Below are positions 24,276 through 36,424 of a stretch of 64,000 nucleotides of DNA, piece after piece. Made by a program: the position numbers and the translations under genes. The DNA is taken from contig CM029370.1 in assembly GCA_017165825.1 (NCBI GenBank), forward strand, positions 10,947,767 through 11,011,766, written 5' to 3'. Within the stretch, counting starts at the first letter, position 1; every line of letters starts with the position of its first letter. A model generated the notes under the pieces. The model had not been told where the DNA came from, did not search any database, and was given only the letters and a program-made list of their open reading frames with translations. Origin of the DNA: Hepsetus odoe (Eukaryota; Chordata; Actinopteri; Characiformes; Hepsetidae).

Positions 24276-26150
24276 ATTTTTAAAAATTTTCAAAACTGCA
24301 AAACTTATTAGTAAGTAAAGCAGGGGCATGACTAGATCTGGGATAGACTATAGCCTAAATATGTCTGTAGAAATCCTAGACTATTTTCTGTTCAGTATAT
24401 CTTATATGCATATGAAAATTCATTATTGATTGATTTTACCCCTGATGCTGGTTGGCTTCACATGATCTGTTTTGATCAAAATGAAAGACACAAATTTTTA
24501 TTTTGGTATTTGGGCCCATTTTTTTAAAGATAAACTTACCTTTTCAAATTAGAGTCTGTTGTAGGATGGAAACACTGTGCTGGCACATCTGGCTCTCCCT
24601 AGCTCTTATATTGTGCACATTTAGGAATCAATCTCTATATCAGTCCTTTTTCTGATTCATTTTTTAATTAATTTATAAACATATATAATCAGCCATTATG
24701 TTCATGATGCCCCAAAAACTAACAAATTTACATAAATGCTATTTCCACCTATTCTGCCTACAGCAGTTTGGCACTAAAGATGCCAAACACTAAAGATATT
24801 ATTATTCTTGATGATGCTATTATTCCTGAAAGATTCACCTCATGCCAAGGCACTCTTATGCAATACCTTTAAAACTGTTGTTCTTACCAACCCATTAGTC
24901 AAATTTAGCCATGTTTATAAAGGGTGTGGCAGAACAGTGAGAAAAATACTTATGTATAGCAGCCATTTCCTTCTTCTTTTTTGCCTGATTATTCTGCTGA
25001 CAGAACAGTCTTTATTACAGGTAGCTTCACTTCCAATCTTGGGACAGCTTCAATCCTGGAAATTACCAGATAGACTGTGGTAGATAAATCCCCTGTGAAT
25101 CAGAGCACCTCCAGCTATGAGCTGGTGTTTCACTATCATTTCTCTTGGTTCCCTACAGTTTCTGTGGAATTCCAAAGGGTATGGGGGAGCTGAATGGTAC
25201 TTTTTCAAAATAGGAGCTAACTGAAATTATTGGTATTGTTGTTCTTCAGGGTGACTCAAGCCTGGCCGACCGATTTTCCCCTTAATTGGATAGCGCCTGG
25301 TGATTCATGACTGATATGACTGGCATTAAATGGGTAGTTAGCCTTTACCCTGGAAAGCTACATGTCCTAACTTGTTCTTCAGCCTACAACTCTTACTATG
25401 ACATGGCAAAAATGTAGTCAGTGCTCCTGTCTTAACTTGATAAAGTTCTATGGTTTAAAAAAATCTTTTTTTTAGATTTTTTTTTAGAATTTTAGATGTA
25501 AATGTATGAAAAAGTAAGGAACTTCTCTACATAATGTTGGGACATTTTTGTCCATTAGTCATTCAGCTTTGACACAACATAAACGTCAGCTGGTATTTTT
25601 GAATAGTCTATATTTGCCAAACCATGGTTTTATATCCCCTCATGCAAAATTACTTAAAAGGAATAAGTAATTGAAATATAAATGGCTTATCTTCTCACTA
25701 AACAAGTTGCCCTCAAGACATATCAATCCACCCTCCTAAGTGTTAATTTAAGATGACCCGGTGAAAGTTTTAGAGTATGAAAATGTAACATTAAAAATAG
25801 CTCTTATTTATAAGCTACATGAGAAAATATGCAGAAAACAGACATCTGGGCTATTGGTGTAAAGTTGATGGATTCTAACTGATAAGGTTGTTGTTAAGAA
25901 ATTGGTCTTTCTTTGTGTCATTCCTGTATGACTGGGTTAATAAATATAGTCAATAAAGACTGTGCCACTGGTCCCCATGCAATGCCCTCCTACCATATTC
26001 ACATCCCTGTCTACACAATAATGCCACTGGGAGTAAGAAATGTAAAAAAAAAAAATATTAGCATTAAATATTAATAATATAATTGAACAGGACTGACAAT
26101 CAAACATGCAAACAGCTGCAGACTCATAAAATGAATACATTTTCAAAATT
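24276..26150. other. Intergenic, A/T-rich
   Basis: No gene, known repeat or structured element that I can support. An open frame at 24808-25083 has no recognisable domain and no splice context. Confidence 0.4.
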
Positions 26151-27608
26151 TTAATAATAAAGTGTCAAAAAGAACAAGAAATAATTAACATTAGACCTTA
26201 CATCACTTCAGGATACACTTTAATATGATTTTTAAAATCAATCTTTATATGAACAGTTCGAATAAGTGCATGTGAGCAACCTGAAGTGGTGAAATATGAC
26301 TGGAAAAAGAAGGCCTGACCATCAAAAGTTTAGCTTTAGATTGAAAACAGCAAGCAGTGGTACTATATTTCACTCCTTTTCAAACAACTCAAACACAAAC
26401 AAACACAAAAAAGCCGTTGACGCCTGCGTCTCTCATCCTACATGAATAAATACATAAAATATTCTTCTAGTGCTCAGCAGTCTACTTTGAAACACAACTA
26501 AAAGTCCCAGTTTCCTCCCTTTTCTGACATTATTTGTGAAACGGGAAGAAAACTGCACAATTCTATGAGTTTCAGATAGTAAGTGTTTACCGTGGGCTTA
26601 AACTGCCCAGCTACCCACCATAGTCTGAGTCGGGATTTCTGTACCAGATTTTTGCGGAGCAACACTGAATTAGTTTATCAGCAAAATTCTTAAGAGCTTT
26701 ATACCATGAAATACCAGCTGAGGTGACGTTCTTGTGCATTATGTAAAAAAATACAGTAAAACATTTCAAAACACGTACATAACTTGCTATCAAAAAAAAA
26801 CAACAACAAAATTCATCAACAATCAACATGGACAGTAGGCATAGCCAGGCTATAGCACTCTTGGCATTGTAACAAACCGTAACTGGATTTCTGAGATGAC
26901 AAGAGGAACAAGCTTAATGATGGAAGTTCAAAAGGCTTCTACATAACTTGCTCTTTGCTCTAGTCCTTAATTAGCAAGCAGTCACACTGCTAACACAAAG
27001 TCCACTTTACCTCCATTTCCTTGTTCCTTTTTTTGTCCAAACTTCCTGCAATACATTGTGCATGTCCTGAGAGATTAGTGTAGCAGCTTTGAGTCTTTAT
27101 GTGGCAGAACATAATGACATTTAACAAGGCAGAAGCCACACTTAATTTTCATTCACTTCATTCACAAATTAATACATCTGTCTCAACCTATGCTAATAAT
27201 CTGGAGCATAACTGTCCAACGTATTCTCAAAAACACAGTTCCAATTTTCTTCACAGGGATAACAGTCCTTACAGAGAAACTGGGAGCTATATAACTGACT
27301 AGGTCATAAATGAAATCACGCTGCCTGACAAGCAAACATGATATCATGCTTTGGTGCACATTTAGAACAGCACGCAGGTTCATTGTTCTACAGTGTACAA
27401 ATTTAAATAGCACACAAAGTAAAATCACATCAAATGTCCTTCAGTATTAGTGCTTGACAGATTGCGAGTTCCATCATGGGCAGGTGGGTAGTTCCCACGT
27501 GCTCCTTATTCCTTAGTCCCTTGCAGTAAGCTCCAGTAGGGTCCTACAGTGTTCCTTGGCTGAAAACTTGCAATTTCACTGTGAGAGCCTTACGCTTCAG
27601 AGATGGCC

Positions 27609-29050
27609 TCAGAGATGCCCACATATTGTTGATATGTTAGAGAGGTTTGCTGGTCCAGTGGTGGTCAGGTTCAGACCCTGCAGGGTGGTTTCTTTGATCT
27701 GCTGGATGAAGAGATTCCTCTCGTCTTCTGGAGTATGGCCGTTCTGGGCACGTACGATGCAGGTGGGCCGGTGGAGGTTGAGCATGTAGACCAGCTGCTG
27801 CTTCTGGTTCTTCAACTCCTCAATTTGTGCTTTCAGCTCAGCATTTATAGACTCCAGCTTCTCAGACTCCTACAGAGGGGAAAAGAAATTCAAATAATTT
27901 ATTTAAGGATTATTTATTTATTTATATACTCAAAGAGGGGGGTATTTATTTATTTATAAATATATACAAGTATACAAATATAAAAGATATCAGTGTATCA
28001 GATATCTAATAATTAAATCTATAAGTATCTATAAAACTGTACAGTACTTTTTTATTAATATAAAATTGTGTAGTATGGAAAAAAACAGAAGTTCTTTAGT
28101 AAAGCATCGCCCTATAACAGTCACCACTCAACAAACCATCTGTAAGGTTTTTCTCTATTATGGAATACCTGTGTTTAACAGTTCTTTGAAAGAAAAGAAA
28201 AAACATGCAGTACCAAAACAGGTGATTATTATCGCAGTCATAATACCATAGGTATCAGTATCATAGATCATAGTATCATTTTTCTAAAGCTTCTTTAACT
28301 GTTTAAAACATGAGAGAACACTTAGAGAATGTAAGTGGTTCTTGTTCTCTGACTTCAGCTCTTATAAAGCAGTCCAGTTCCAAGTCAAAGCAGAAAGTTT
28401 GAACGCAGAACCTTTTTATGAGGACAGCATTATAAACTATTTCATAACAACAAACATCTCAAAGACACAAGAAAAAAGTTTAAGGAGTTAAAAATCATGC
28501 ATACCTTCTGCAAAGAGTCTGTTTTCTCTTTCTTCTTGTTCCTACATTTGGCAGCAGCGATTTTGTTTCTTTCTCGTCTTCTTTTTCTCCTGTCGTGTTC
28601 TTCAGAGGTAAGCTGTGGGGAAAGGTAAACACGTAAGTTAAACAAGGCAACCATTTTCATTCCCCGGACTCAGAGTTACATCTAAAAAGTTGTTCTCTCA
28701 GGTAGATGTTTTCTCTCCAGAAAATCACTTTTATCACAGCTTGTTCAGTTCCTCGTGGGAAGCAGGTCTAAGCCTGCGGTGGGACACGGATGAGGGCAGC
28801 CGGTTACCTCTCTCTTCGGCGGCGGCTCGCTGAGGGCGGTGGAGCTGCAGGTGGCGGGGCTCGGCGCGGCGCTCATCCCGCTGGACAGCCGCTTGTTGTG
28901 AATGGCGGAGCGCAGCTCCTCCTTGACGAGCGGGCTGAAGGCGGTGAAGTCTTCCAGCGTGAGGGAGCCCGGCGGAGACAGACAGGGCACCAAAGCAGAC
29001 GCGCTGATTTCTGCGGGACCCAGAGCCAACCCAGGGTGCTGAAGCATCAT
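27609..29050 (-). CDS. atf3: ATF3, cyclic AMP-dependent transcription factor
   Basis: Three coding exons: 29050-28808 (81 codons), 28612-28505 (36) and 27869-27609 (86 plus stop), all phase 0, total 203 residues (human 181). ATF3 is a stress-induced nuclear bZIP protein that binds CRE/AP-1 sites as homodimer or with JUN, mostly as a repressor when homodimeric. Exon 1 begins MMLQHPG and carries PCLSPPGSL...EDF...FSPLVKEELR; exon 2 is the basic region (RRKRRRERNKIAAAKCRNKK); exon 3 continues the zipper and contains YMLNLHRPTCIVRAQNGHTP, close to identical to human. After the human end point (...TLQ) it runs on for about 22 residues. The start is preceded by an acceptor (CTTTCAG, AG at 29053-29052). 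The 3' UTR likely extends to about 26.2 kb but its end is not fixed. Confidence 0.95.
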
Positions 29051-29486
29051 TCTGAAAGCTTCAGAAAAAACCAGGAGCACAAAAACATATCAGTCAGACA
29101 TAGGTCCGCAGGCGGAACAGGTAACAGCAGCATAGTTGGAGAGTTTGAGGAGAAAAGGTGCTTCTGTGTGACTCATACATGTACCACAGGTGAAAAACGA
29201 GGGGATTTTTATTCAGTACTTGTCTATAAAGTTAGCCGACTGGCAGCTAAGGCAGTTAATCCGGTTTGCGCCAGACCGAGCCCCGGTTTAACGGGCACTC
29301 CGATAAGCACGCTGTCCTAAATAGAGTTTCTACTCGCAGAAAACTAATAAAAAACTCGAACAATTGTCCCTTTAGAAGAACCACAGGCTCGTTTGGTCCC
29401 TGTCTTCACGGTCAAAGCGGACTCCTTCAAACTTTACACCCGTTAAAGCCCGTTTGAAATGACGCCTTTGGCAGCCTGACACTCAC

Positions 29487-29556
29487 CTTGCTGTGCGGGA
29501 GCGGGAGCCGCGGACCCGTCAGTTTACTCTCGCTCAGCTGGGACACTTACAACTCT
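29487..29556 (-). other. atf3 untranslated first exon
   Basis: A strong donor AAG|GTGAGT places the exon end at 29487. A TATA box at 29587-29582 predicts initiation near 29555. It splices to the acceptor at 29052, two bases before the ATG. Exact start site is inferred. Confidence 0.7.
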
Positions 29557-29559
29557 GCC

Positions 29560-29700
29560 CGGCGCGTTGCATCACCCCTCCTTTATAGCGCGCGCGCGGA
29601 GGCATTTTACTAGAGAAAGAGGGCCCGCCCTGAGTGACGTCATCCTATTTATAGCCCCCTGAGCGGCTTTGCTCTACGATGATGCAATCAGGCAACCCTC
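29560..29700 (-). promoter_or_regulatory. atf3 stress-responsive promoter
   Basis: From the gene outward: a C/EBP-ATF response element TGATGCAAC (minus strand, 29574-29566) lying between the TATA box TATAAA (29587-29582) and the start site; a perfect palindromic CRE TGACGTCA (29635-29642); and a second composite motif TGATGCAAT (plus strand, 29680-29688). The CRE and the TATA-proximal composite element correspond to known features of mammalian ATF3 promoters (autoregulation and amino-acid/ER-stress response through ATF4). Confidence 0.8.
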
Positions 29701-30085
29701 TGCACACACCATAACCGGACAGCCTCTCGCCCTCCCCCCCACCCCACCACCCCAAGTCTGAGGAAGTTTAAGTTCTAACATTTCACACTAATGAGCAAAT
29801 AAAGACAAAAGCAGGCCCATGATTCGGCATTTGAATCGCTCCCAAATCTCAGCGCCAGCCTCATTCTCCTCAGCACATAAAACCCTGGCCCTCACTTCAT
29901 GAATCACACTGTGGAGAGTATGAAGCTCATGAACACACATGAAAATGAAGTTAAGGAAAGTTTCCTGAGGTAATACATAATTTTCTACTTCTACTCTGGC
30001 TGGGGGAGGTGTAAATATTCTGTAAAGATCAGCGCTTTTGTGTAAGGATTTATTACATCATGTATCTATCAGTGGTGAAAGGTTC

Positions 30086-30218
30086 AGGTCCAGAAAGTAA
30101 AAATCCTGTCCAGAGATTGGTACCAACTAACTAGACAGCTCCGATTCAGCTTTGAGCTAATCAGAGCAGCCAGGGAGTTGGAGCAAAATCCTGGACAGGA
30201 TTTGTACTTTCTGGACCT
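30086..30218. mobile_element. Short foldback MITE
   Basis: Inverted repeat arms of about 27 bp: AGGTCCAGAAAGTAAAAATC at the left, and GATTTGTACTTTCTGGACCT at the right, both followed inward by a CCTGTCCA-type block. Length 133 bp, no ORF. Confidence 0.85.
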
Positions 30219-30653
30219 AATTCTTTTAAAGTTGTATGTACTTTATGTTTTCAGGATAAAGTTAACCTAGCTGGGTGACAGTAGTTTGAGCACCAGTGAG
30301 GTTTGTTAAAAATATGGATAAGCATGGTATCCATTGCTGATACAAACACACTTCTGGCTCAGTTAGAACACTTAACAGTTTAACAAGCTGCCAGGACCTA
30401 AAAAGAGGGCAACCTGTCTCGTAAAGATAAGAGTGAAGGCATCTGCTTGTGTTTGGATTAGTTGAGGATGGAGTGACCTGAGAAGGATTTCAGGGTGTAG
30501 AGACATGAGCAGGCTGCATTCCTTCACTAGGTGTGAAGCACAGCTTTTCTGGCTGTGTAGGGTCATTCCTTGGTACATACTCTTAAGCCAGAATTGTGAA
30601 AGTTCCCTGTTCTCTCCCAACACCTACAGCAAAATAGAGATAAAGCTTCTGTA

Positions 30654-30654
30654 A

Positions 30655-30721
<67 letters not shown>
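30654..30721. repeat. (CA)n microsatellite
   Basis: About 33 CA units with one CG interruption. Confidence 0.97.
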
Positions 30722-30724
<3 letters not shown>

Positions 30725-33370
30725 CAGTGTCACCAGGGAACAATACCATAGCAATCAAAACATGGCATTGTTGATTTTCCATATCTTGTTGGCAGCCAGG
30801 ACTGGAGCGATTACCTCACTGAGCTGTATCATGTTAGGAAAACTGTTCCTATGTTAAATGACATTTTAACTAGGTATTTGGTTGATCTGAACTGGTGAAA
30901 GAATCATCAGGGATTGCAATTTTTCAGGACAATCCATTGTTTTTCATCAAAAGAAAGAGAGGCAGGTTCAGTAGCATATACATTTCTTGGTGAATATCTT
31001 TAACCTTCAGGCAATGTCCTAAAGTGTCTTAATGCTGGACCTTGAGAAAGAAGCAGTAAGCAGAAGTATCTTTTTTCTGCTGTGGATCTGAAAGGTCAAG
31101 GCTGAGATTGTGAAAAGTTGTATGTTCATTATACAGCCCTAGGTCTTATTTGTACAGTGCTTTAATATAACTTGATTAGAGTAAATGCCTTTTTAAGTGT
31201 TGTGTGGTACACATTAGCAGATTTATTCTATTCATTTCTATGCATTCATTCTTTAACCCCAAATGGGTTAATTTCCCACATTGTTCATGTGCTTAATATA
31301 CAACCATTCATTATTGTCTTTTCTCTTAAAATAAAACAGGCTGTCTTTTACTACTCTGCCTTTAAGACCTTTAAAAAACATGCCTTTAAATGTTTTAATG
31401 GGTAATTTCCAAATTTAGACTGGACAAGAAAGTGAATTTATAAGAATGTTTATTAGTGCTCATGTATTACTTTAATCCGCTATTGAAAAAAAAAATCTAT
31501 ATTTTTCATGATATGGGTCCTTTAAAGTATTTAACACATAGTTTATAAAAAACTTCTCATGTTGGATTAATGAACAAAATTCTATACACTTAATCTCTTC
31601 CATGCTAACATGTAAAACACTATGGGCAAGACATAAGAATTTCCATGTATTTTCTATATTTAATATTTCAAACTTAATTCATTCACCGCCCTGGTGGCGA
31701 AAAATAGAATAGAACAAGTTTTTCTGAAGAACGAGTCTTCAGAACAAGTACATTTTCACCCTGCTCCAAGCAAAGAAATATTTAAATCACCTATCAACAG
31801 AATAAAATCAAAAATGTAAAAAGAAGTTGTATGTTTTGAGGGATTTTGAATCCCTGTACAGCACTCAACACAATATTTCAATATTTCAATATTTAAAACA
31901 ATGAAGGCCCTGCCAGTGCTCCACTTTGGCAATGGTTACATCTGTCTTTTGGAGAATTCCTTTCCTTACTCTGTTGTCAGGAGGGTAGTTTACAGAAGTA
32001 CGGACATCTGTGGGTATTTTCAGTGGGATTGGGTCACCTGGGAGATGATTTATTATTTACATTACAACACATTGGCTTATCTTTGATATGAATGTTCACT
32101 GCAAAGATGGGTGAACTACTGGTTGCCATTCTTTCATTCCTTCACCAGAAATTGATATTTGCTCCTCTGATCTTTTTCTTTTCTCTGTTGTAATTCAGAA
32201 GTACAAGAATGTGATGTCACATGAAAACTATGAATATGGATTTATTTATAGTTGTTTCTCATCAAGTAAACTTGGAAAACTTAAAAATAATCCTTGATCT
32301 AAAAGTCCTACAGTTTTCTCTATTATTAGAATTTTATATATAGCTCTGCTCATTATTCTGTTCTCATCCAGCCTTTGCCCCTTTATTTTCAATTTCCTAC
32401 AAATCAGCTGAAATCTGAGAAGCCACAACATCCTAACAAAATCATTGTATATATTTGTCTCCAACAAATAGGTTCTAATGGGTCCAAACTTTAGAACTGT
32501 GATGTACATATACAAATGCGTACACTGCTTAATGCAGTAATATGACTATGTACCTGATAGGCTATAAACACGTCATGGAGATTGCTTTTACTTTGTACAC
32601 AACCAGACAGCTGGCTAAATGTCTGGGGCTATAGTGTGTCCTCAAAAAGATGTTGAAGCATAAGTACAGCTGTTATTATGTCGATACTGACCTATCAGCT
32701 ATTAATAAACAGTGAGGGTCCAGGGTAAACTACTTCACCATTCGAGAAGCTGATTCAGTTGCTGTTTTTGATGAATCCAAGTAAATAGAAACCAATGAGT
32801 TTCACGGTGATAGAAGTGATTGGAGTTTACTATTGTCCCAGCCCAATAAACCAAACATCGCCGCACCATGCCTGTATGATGTGTCTGAACTATCACACCC
32901 TTTACTGTGGAATTAATTTTCTTGTTTTTGTGTGATTTGAACAGAATTAGATATCGCTCACAATATTTTAAACAATTTTCCTCACAGTGTTTAGAACATT
33001 TAATAAAATAAAAAGTAATCGAATCCAAAATTTCTGCCTTTGCCTTACTTAACCACTTGAAATAAAAAAGGAAAGGTTTTCCCTACTTTTTTTATATTTA
33101 CAATTTAGAATAGGCTAATGCTATTAAGCTAGTTAATTAGCCAGGTACTTCCAGACGTTCCTAAAAAAAAATAAAGAAAAGTTCATTTAATATTATATAA
33201 AAGTAGAAATACATTTGAGTTGCTATATTCATATTTAATCTAAAAGTTATTATATATTTTAATTCAATATAAATATTTAAAAGACAAAAGTCTTGCTGTA
33301 AGACACTTCGAAAGACTGGGTCGTTTTGTTGACTTTTCTCGTTTTTCTCGCGTGGTTTTAGATTATTGGC
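30722..33370. other. Intergenic, A/T-rich
   Basis: No supported gene or repeat. Open frames here are short, lack splice context and show no known domain. Confidence 0.4.
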
Positions 33371-33375
33371 CATGA

Positions 33376-33625
<250 letters not shown>

Positions 33626-33639
33626 AGAATAGTATTATT

Positions 33640-34043
33640 TCTTTAAGACAACAGCTTCTCGGTTAGGAGGCAGCACGTCATCCTTTCCGGGAAATGGAGT
33701 TTACTCATTCAGAGCCACAGCCCGCCTCCTGTAAAGGCGAGAAGAGAAAGCGACTCATCCTCCCTTTTCCTCAACATCACGCGACCGAGAAAAACAGTAT
33801 CGCTGCAATACGGAGAAAAAAAAGGCCGGGATCGATGCTTGATTTGCACTTTCAGTTTGACACACTGCATTCCAGTAAAGCCTCAGGCGTGACTCACAGA
33901 CTCTTTAGCATTAGCTAACTTCTATCGGCCCCCGGTTACTCTTGCTCCCTTTATTTCAAAAGATCCGCAGAGTACTGCTGGACTTATCGTAGAGCTTTGG
34001 AAAAGCGCCCTGGGCTTTGTTTAAAGGATGTTTCTGACTGCAG
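33640..34043 (+). promoter_or_regulatory. CpG-rich island, possible orphan promoter and first exon
   Basis: About 18 CpG in 350 bp in an otherwise CpG-poor region. It contains CACGTCAT (CRE-like, about 33674), an ATG at 33694 with a 74-codon frame that has no recognised domain, and a donor-like CAG|GTATAT at 34043/34044. Density resembles the confirmed promoters at 2.0, 11.4 and 29.5 kb. No downstream exon was found. It could serve a long non-coding RNA or a gene beyond my detection. Confidence 0.35.
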
Positions 34044-34514
34044 GTATATCTGTGGGTACCCTTATCAGCCATAACATTAAAACCTCCTGCCTAATATGCC
34101 TGTAAGAAACAATATAACCATGCTGACATGCACGCCGAGGCATGAACGTTATTTTTTAAGTGTGTTGTGGAATCTGACACCAAGATGTTAGCTGCAGATC
34201 CTGTAAGTTGTGAAGAGGTGCCTCCTTGCGTCACACTGTTTTGCCAAGTACAACCAACAGATGCTCAAATGGATTGAGATCTGGAGAATCTGAGTCCCAA
34301 TGTCAACAACATAAAACCTTTGTCATGTTCATCAAACCTTTCCTGAACAGTATGACGAGGTATTATCCAATGTTGCCTTAAAGGGGTGTGCTTGGTAAAC
34401 CTTAAACAATTTTTAGGTTGTAAGTGTCAAAGATTGTCAGGACTCAAGGCATTTCAGCGAAAAATTACCTGGAGCATCACAATGCATCAGCCAACTTGTC
34501 TCAGCCTGGTGATA

Positions 34515-36030
34515 TAGTTCCGATCAAAAGTTTAAGACTACTTGACAAATGGCACTTGACAATCATATGTTGCAAGGCTGGATCTTAAGGTTCCAGGTAG
34601 AGCTTCAACATGCTACAAGAGGAAATGGGAGTGAGACAGAACATTTCTTTGAGCATGCAATTTATTGAAAACAACGCTTAAACTGAAACGGGCTGTTTTA
34701 CAGCTGATCAAAATCTTAGGACCGCATGCCTTTAAAAGGCCAAATCTGTGCAAAAATGTGGATTCATTGCCATTTTCTGTCAGGTAGTCACACTGTCATG
34801 ACGTTCTGATGGCAAAGGCAAAAAACTTTCCCTTTTTGAATGTGGTCGGGTTGCTGAACTGCATAAGCAAGGTCTCTCGCAGTGCGCCATCGCTGCTGAG
34901 GCGGGACGCAGTAAGACAGTCATTTGGAATTTCTTAAATGATCCTAAGGGTTATGGAACAAAAAAGTCAAGTGGAAGACTCAAAAAAATTTCACCAGCAC
35001 TGAGCCAGAGGATCCAAGACACTGGATGATCCTCGACCCAAATTAAGGCCGTTACTGGTGCTGACTGCAGCCCCATAACCATCAGACAGCATCTGAGACT
35101 GAAGGGCTTCAAAAACAAAAAACGTCTTCAAAGGCCTCGTCTCCTTGAACGCCACAGAACTGACCATTTGGACTTTGCAAGAGAGCACCAAGCATGGGAC
35201 ATTGAAAGGTGGAAGAAAGTTTTATTCTCTTACGGGAAAAAATTTAACTTTGAGGGTCCTGATGTTTTCCAACATTACTGGCATGACAAGCAGATCCCAC
35301 CTGAGATGTTTTCTACACGCCACAGTAGAAGGGGCGCCATAATGGTCTGGGGTGCTTTTTCCTTCAGTGGAACAATGGAGCTTCAGGAGGTGCAGGGGTG
35401 TCAAACATCCCTGTCCAGAGCAAAGAGCATCCCTAATTACTGAGAGCCCTCGTCTGTGTGGTAACGACTGGGTTTTTCAACAGGACAACGCTACAGTACA
35501 CAATGGCCGCAGGACAAGGGACTTCTTCCAGGAGAATAACATCACTCTTTTGGACAATCCTGCGTGTTCCCCTGATCTAAATCCAATTGAGAACCTTAGT
35601 GGATAGATGGCAAGGGAAGTTTACAAAAATGGACAACCGTTCCAGACAGTAGATGCCCTTCGTGCGGCCGTCTTCACCACTTGTTCCCACTCACCTCATG
35701 GAAACGCTTGCATCAAGCATGCCGCAATGAATTATTGAAGTGATCAACAATAACGGTGGAGCTACTCATTACTGAGTTCATGTTTGGCACTTTGATTTCT
35801 GTTTTTGGGGGGGGTTTTACAGGTTTTTTTGGAGGTGTGGTCCTAAACTTTTGATCAGCTGTAAAACAGCCTGTTTCAGTTTAAGCGTTGTTTTCAATAA
35901 ATTGCATGTTTTGTCTCCCATTTCTTCTTGTAGCATGTTGAAGCTCTACTTGCAACCTTGTTAAGATCCAACCATGCAACCATGCGATTTTTTTGCCATT
36001 TGTCAAGTGGTAAACGTTTGATCGAGTCTG
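34515..36030 (+). mobile_element. Tc1-like transposon (inner) with long terminal inverted repeats
   Basis: About 1.5 kb, flanked by TA (34513-34514, 36031-36032). Inverted repeats of about 200 bp: GATCAAAAGTTTAAGACTAC at the left and its inverse at the right, with a second inner match (CAGCTGATCAAAA). This is the IR/DR arrangement seen in many fish Tc1 elements. Confidence 0.9.
34811..35780 (+). pseudogene. Tc1-family transposase, inactivated
   Basis: A near full-length transposase can be read across frames. The N-terminus (GKGKKLSLFECGRVAELHKQ) lacks an in-frame ATG because of a base loss at the start. A helix-turn-helix follows (SQCAIAAEAGRSKTVIWNF). An in-frame TGA falls after QRIQDTG (about 35024). 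The DDE domain gives VWGAFSFSGTMEL (first Asp region upstream), then a frame change near 35440, WVFQQDNATVHN and SPDLNPIENL (about 35570-35600), then a stop where the next Trp should be. Start loss, two stops and a frameshift make it inactive. Good codon similarity to the family suggests recent decay. Confidence 0.88.
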
Positions 36031-36424
36031 TATCTTTCAGTTATAGACAGGGTTAAGGTTTTCAGCAGTTTGTGCTTAGTTAGCTCTTCTGTGGGATTGG
36101 ACAAGACGAGCTGAGGCTTGGGTGCCTCTGACCTTAACGCCAGTTGTTCTTCATACCACTTTTGGTGGCTTCCAACCTCTGCATACTGGGAACATCCCAG
36201 AAAACTTGCCGGTTTGACATTGTGTAGTCAAATCTGGTGCTCGTCAAGCTCACTGAGATATTTACACTTGCCTGTTTTTTTTTTTACGGCTTCCAAAACA
36301 TCAGCTTCAAGAACTGTCTCTTCACTTGCTGCCTGACATATCCCACGCCCTTATAGGTGCCACTGGAAAGAGATTGTGAAACTAACCTCCTCCGGCATTG
36401 GTTTTTTATGTTGTGACTAACTGG

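Larger units (their letters stand above)
34059..36424 (-). mobile_element. Old Tc1-like transposon (outer), split by a younger Tc1
   Basis: Left end has ATCAGCCATAACATTAAAAC; the right end reads ATGTTGTGACTAACTGGTA, its diverged inverse. The minus strand shows Tc1 C-terminal sequence near 34265-34290 (reverse of a SPDLNPIE-like motif: TGGATTGAGATCTGGAGAAT) and N-terminal DNA-binding sequence at 36.05-36.35 kb. The element is interrupted at 34513 by the inner Tc1. A related right half is at 44.2-44.58 kb. Confidence 0.7.

Noticed and set aside
24808..25083. Hydrophobic 91-codon frame resembling a small membrane protein
   Set aside because: No conservation cue, no splice sites and A/T-rich composition; hydrophobicity is expected from T-rich DNA.
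28790..29320. 176-codon plus-strand frame over atf3
   Set aside because: It is a shadow of the GC-rich first coding exon and promoter of atf3 on the other strand.
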